Assembly: GCF_000715075.1 (NCBI RefSeq)
Contig: NC_134101.1
Span: 153,372,084-153,436,083 of the forward strand
DNA length: 64,000 bases
Direction of reading: 5' to 3'
Source: Nicotiana tabacum
Taxonomy: Eukaryota; Streptophyta; Magnoliopsida; Solanales; Solanaceae
Both the position numbers and the translations under genes were made by a program. This document shows positions 59,893-64,000 of this stretch, piece after piece; within the stretch, counting starts at the first letter, position 1; each line of letters opens with the position of its first letter. The notes below the pieces were generated by a model. It did no database searches. It saw only the letters and a program-made list of their open reading frames with translations, and was not told the DNA's origin.

Positions 59893-61236
59893 TCAACCTA
59901 CTAGAGCATAGGTTTGATTTTTAGCACCACTCGAACTCGGCACTGCACCTCTACCCCTACCACGACCTGTCGACTGTTGAAAACCCCGTGCTGGAGGTCG
60001 AACTGATGAGGAAGAACCAGACACAGATCCAGTCGGCTGAGCCATACCATCACCTCCTCTATTAGGACAATCCCGCATCATATGGCCAGGCTGTCCGCAC
60101 GAATAGCATGCATCATAACCTCGACGACACAGTCCAAAGTGGGCCTTGCCGCACTGATCACAATGTGGTGTTGGGGGTCTCATCTGACTAGTATCCATGT
60201 GATGTTGCAAGCCAGATACCCGCGAACTCTGACCTGGACCAGAATAGGATCGATCATATCGAGGCCTCTGAAACTGTGGAGGAGCACTAGCTACAGGTGG
60301 CGCCGAACTCCTCAAAAACTATGGCCTGATGCTGCCTCTGAAGTCATCAGAATACCCTGTAAATCTCGCCCTCTTATGCGGGCCCCTATCCTGCTCCCTA
60401 ACTGCCCTCTGCTGGCACTTACGTTCCTCTAGGTTCTGGGCATAAGCTTGAATACGGGAAATATCCATGCCCTCCACCAAGAAGGTTGTCGTACACTCAT
60501 TTATCAGATGTGGTCCCAACCCATTCACGAACATATGCACCCTATCACTCATCTCGGCCACCATATGGGGAGCATACCTTGCCAAAGAATCAAACTGCAT
60601 ATTGTACTCTCGTACACTGAAATTACCTTGTTTAAGGTTCAAGAACTTATCAGCTCTAGCTCGTCGTATCTCAACTGGCAAGTAGTGAAGAAGAAAGGCC
60701 TCAGAAAATTCCTTCCACACAGCTGGAGGAGGGTTCGGACCCCTGGATCTCTCCCAACTATCATACCAGAGAACCGCTAAATCCCGTAGCCGATAAAAAG
60801 CCAACTCTACTTCCTCTGTATCACTAACATGCATAACCCGAAGTGTATGATGAACCTTGTCAATAAAAGTCTGTGGGTCCTCCTTGGGGTCTGATCTGGT
60901 AAACACTCGAGGGTCTAAATTAATAAAATCATGAACTCTTGTACTAACTGGTTTCTCAGCAGCACCTGTATTCTGCCTCTGAGCCTGAGCAGCTACCAAG
61001 CTAGTCAATAACTGCAAAGCACTCCACATATCCTGGTCTGGAGTGCCAGACAGAGGAACTGGAGGCGCTGGGTGCCTTCTAATATCCTCTGGAGGAGATG
61101 GAGTAGATGAGGTATGAGAGGGCATCTCACTCTGAGCCTCACTTTGTCCTGCTCTGACTTGGGGCACCTGACTGGTACCCTCTCCCGCTGCTGTATCAAG
61201 CTGTCTACTAATCGTTTGCTTCCTAGTAGAAGGCAT
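59893..61236 (-). pseudogene. gag: gag of element D, one internal stop
   Basis: The ATG at 61234-61236 (MPSTRKQTISRQLD) was chosen because element C has the same start; a GTG just upstream is not needed. Core gag: FINLDPRVFTRSDPKEDP, PPAVWKEFSEAFLLHYLP, KFLNLKQGNFSVREYN, LARYAPHMVAEM. A single TAG at 60319-60321 replaces what looks like Gln. It is followed in frame by the Gly/Arg/Ser-rich C-terminus with an intact zinc knuckle CYSCGQPGHMMRDCP (60070-60115) for RNA packaging. A stop at 59893 separates it from the protease; whether that one is natural is uncertain. Confidence 0.9.
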
Positions 61237-61441
61237 CACTTAAAAAAAACAAGGTGGATATTAGAGACGAACACTTACGACTCAACTCTACGCACGATCT
61301 AGATTCAGGAAGAAGGTAACAACCCTAGATGTCATGTAGCCTCCTGATTATAAATGTGGCGCGCTACACATCCATAATCAAGAATCTACTAGACACGGCT
61401 CATAAGCAACCCCTAGGACAGACTTGCTATGATACCAAGTT
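61237..61441 (-). other. Leader and primer-binding site of element D
   Basis: The leader resembles that of element C. The PBS (plus 61426-61437) reads TGGTATCATAGC on the minus strand, one mismatch from the TGGTATCAGAGC of C, E and the second leader at 53469. Confidence 0.8.
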
Positions 61442-64000
61442 TGTCACGACCCAAACTGGATGGGCATAACTAGCACCCGACCACACTTGCCGAGCACCAA
61501 CGTACATTTCATCTAACCTTCATTATTATCTTTTAGGGCTGACGAGATCAATATAAATGGTAGACCTGGATCATGGACAACCAGCAATAAAATATGACGG
61601 CATGAACATACATAGCAGGGGATGACCAGACAATCAAGAAACTACATATAAGGTATGAGCTACCACGCTACTATGAAAGACTATACAACAAAAACTAGCC
61701 GACAAGGCATACCAAACTATACATGAGTCGACACCTGTCTATGAGCCTCTAAAGGAACATAAGTGCTGCAACATAGCCGGAACAGGGCCCCGACATACCC
61801 ATAATGTCTATAACAAAAATGCATACCAAGACCAAGGCAAGTCCGGAGAAGGGATCTCGCCAATCACCGCTGAACTGGATAGCCTACTGTGGTGGGGGAG
61901 CTGCACCTGCCTATCTATCAGGACCTGCAGCACGACATGCAGCGTCCACAAATAAAAGGACGCCAGTACGAATAAAGTACTGAGTATGTAAGATAGGGAA
62001 CCATAAATACGATCAATAATGTAAGCAAGGATAGAGAATATACAACCTGTAACATCTTAGTACCTCTGAGGGCTACTTACATGAAATGCATGATACATAT
62101 GTATAAATACATAAACCCTTAAAACATTCGCCTCTGTGGGCATCATCATCATCATATCGTACCCGGCCATAATAGGCTCGGTAAAAAAACGTACCCGACC
62201 ATCATAAGGCTCGGTAGAATCGTACCCGGCCACGTGGAGCTCGGTAAAACCCAACTGATAAGTGGTTGCACAATAGGTGCCGTACCCGGCCAACTATAGC
62301 GTGGCTCGGTAGAGTAAAATAGATACATATATATAATGCATGCTCGACTCATGGAATCACATTCTAAACCTCATGGAATCACATTCTAAATCTTTTGGAG
62401 TGACGTAAGGTCGGTATCCTCTGTACACGTTATTAAGACTAACTCTTCACTATGAACCTTATAAGAACCAGGAAGTACCAACAACATTGATAACATAAGA
62501 ATAAGAGAAGCAACATTAACATCAATCGTTCCATAAGAGGTAAAACAATGTAAGTACTGCTAGCTTCTAAGAGTAGAGTATCTTGGAAGCTCGTTCATTA
62601 CATTATGTACAATCAGAGTCATGCAAAAGAAGGAAAGGGATAGCCTCAAATACCTTGTATATACTGCCCCAATCTCAAACTATGCAATTGTCAAAACTCC
62701 TTAGTCTACAATAAGAGAAACGATACTATCGTTATCATTTAAGCGTCATAGCTATTATGTATTGACCACAACCTATTTTACAATGAAACGGACAGCACCT
62801 CCCCTATATATATGACCTCACACCATTCAAAAATGTCACCAAACAGCCCAAACAATATCAATAATAAACATATTGAGCCTCCCAAAATAGTTCACACACA
62901 GGCTAATCACTCCATACATACGACGACCACCGTAGTCGTGTCAAACAACCTGGAAATGTTACGAATAACTATCAGCCCATAACACTACATATATATGGTG
63001 TTTCTCCACACCCTTCCTCCTCCAAAACTCCACAAAACAGTAGTAAAATATGCAGCCCAACAGCAACGCAAAACAGTCCACAAAACAATAACATTACTAC
63101 CAAGCCTTTCGATATATATTTCACAAGTTCTAGCTTCAATGGCTTAGCCGCAACTTGGATAATCTTAAATACATATAGAGTAAGAGGTTCCTTACCTTTA
63201 TACATAAATAACAACTCCAATTTGACCTTAAATTTCCATGAAATATCCCTCCAATGCTGCCACAACAACAAAAAAGCGAAACTAGCGATCAATTAGTGTT
63301 TTTCGGCACTAGAATCACTTTAGAAGGCTTGAAATCACCTAGGATTGATATTAAGAACATGAGGGAGTATTTACAGAACATAAAACCTTTAAAACAACCT
63401 CCCACATGAGCTGGAACGACACAAAAATGAGCAACAACAAGAAGAACAAGAGACTTACTAGCACCACTGAATTCCCGACACTTGATTTGTGTTGTTTGCC
63501 CCTTTTTTGTGTCTTAAATCTTGAGAGAACCTTGAGAGGATGTTCCTAGGGTTCTAAGGTCTGAAAATAGTGAGAAGAAATGACTTAAAACGGGTTGGAG
63601 GCATCCTATATAGGTCCAAATATCTTAAACCGCCTTAGTGGGCCCCATAGAGAGGTGTTTGGCGCAGTCTTGCGAAAACACGAATATCTCTCTACTCCGA
63701 GATCGTATTGATGAACGGTTTAATGCGTTGGAAACTAGACTCATAGATATTTAATTTTGTTTGTAGATCACCCTGCAATTCCTTGTAAATTAGGAGAAAA
63801 GGTTAGAAACATTTGACCTGATGTTTAAGTAAAATTATGAACCTAAGTTGCGCCAACTTTTGTCGACTTTTGTTTAATAACTAGTTTGACTTCAAGACTT
63901 ATGATACAGATATTATATGATTAAAATACCTTAATAAATGAACTCTTGAGTGTATTAAGCACCACTAGATTACTTGAAAATACGAGTTACAACATCCTTG
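61442..64000 (-). repeat. Right (5') LTR of element D, truncated by the window edge
   Basis: Colinear with 53485-56003 and about 98% identical in sampled parts. Differences include a 12-base insert near 61931 ('cacgacatgcag') and a 23-bp tandem duplication at about 62349-62394. 32-bp-like repeats at about 62150-62310. Confidence 0.9.

Larger units (their letters stand above)
53485..64000 (-). mobile_element. Element D: Tekay-like chromovirus (minus strand), nearly complete, right LTR cut by window
   Basis: LTR (right, 5'), PBS, gag, pol with chromodomain-like tail, polypurine tract, LTR (left, 3'). Same family as element C but much less decayed: about seven lesions over 1600 codons, and LTRs about 2% different in two hand-aligned stretches. 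The left LTR continues into another PBS leader, so this is not a simple insertion. The right LTR lacks roughly its last 160 bases here. Confidence 0.9.

Noticed and set aside
60082..60780. Plus-strand open frames opposite gag of element D
   Set aside because: Shadows of a long, nearly intact minus-strand gag; no recognisable product.
3741..64000. Endogenous pararetrovirus (RT without integrase)
   Set aside because: All RT blocks sit in elements with LTRs, PBS, polypurine tracts and integrase; no movement-protein or coat-type region is seen.

Overview
This window reads as repeat-rich plant (dicot) nuclear DNA, with no host gene that I can support. Long LTRs, a retrovirus-type gag-pro-RT-RNaseH-integrase order, tRNA-primer binding sites and polypurine tracts identify the content as Ty3/gypsy LTR retrotransposons. 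Family resemblance (Ogre/Tat, Tekay/Del chromovirus and Athila-type sequences) suggests Solanaceae, perhaps Nicotiana; that is inference from pattern, not from a search.

Layout. 1-1505: 3' end and LTR of an Athila-like element (+). About 2140-44296: one old minus-strand Tat-type element, called T1 here, without RT or integrase. Its 5' LTR (43567-44296), PBS and gag-pro lie on the minus strand, and an intron-containing gene of the PF04195 'putative gypsy type transposon' type lies on the opposite strand (24006-26213, promoter at 3551-3740). T1 has been split by three later insertions, each with a 5-bp target-site duplication (TSD): a 20.1-kb Ogre/Tat-like element (3741-23862, TSD CTTCC), a 2.8-kb solo LTR (26515-29297, TSD GTTTC) and a 10.2-kb Tekay-like chromovirus, element C (31977-42203, TSD ATGTT).

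44297-46325 is unassigned AT/pyrimidine-rich sequence with a TATA-like box and a CT microsatellite. 46326-53448 is element E, a plus-strand Del-type chromovirus with a 5' LTR and a decayed, truncated polyprotein. 53449-64000 is element D, a minus-strand relative of C with few lesions. It has an LTR on each side, and its left LTR continues into a second copy of the PBS leader that is fused directly to truncated E.

Every polyprotein here is broken by stops or frameshifts, so I infer none is autonomous. D is the youngest by LTR similarity; the Tat element, C and E are older. Many premature stops look like CAG to TAG changes, as expected from deamination of methylated CHG sites in silenced plant repeats. 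I found no tRNA, rRNA, CRISPR or prokaryotic feature, and no convincing new system. The most unusual items are the T1 gag-pro plus antisense-gene design and the LTR-PBS-body-LTR-PBS arrangement of D.
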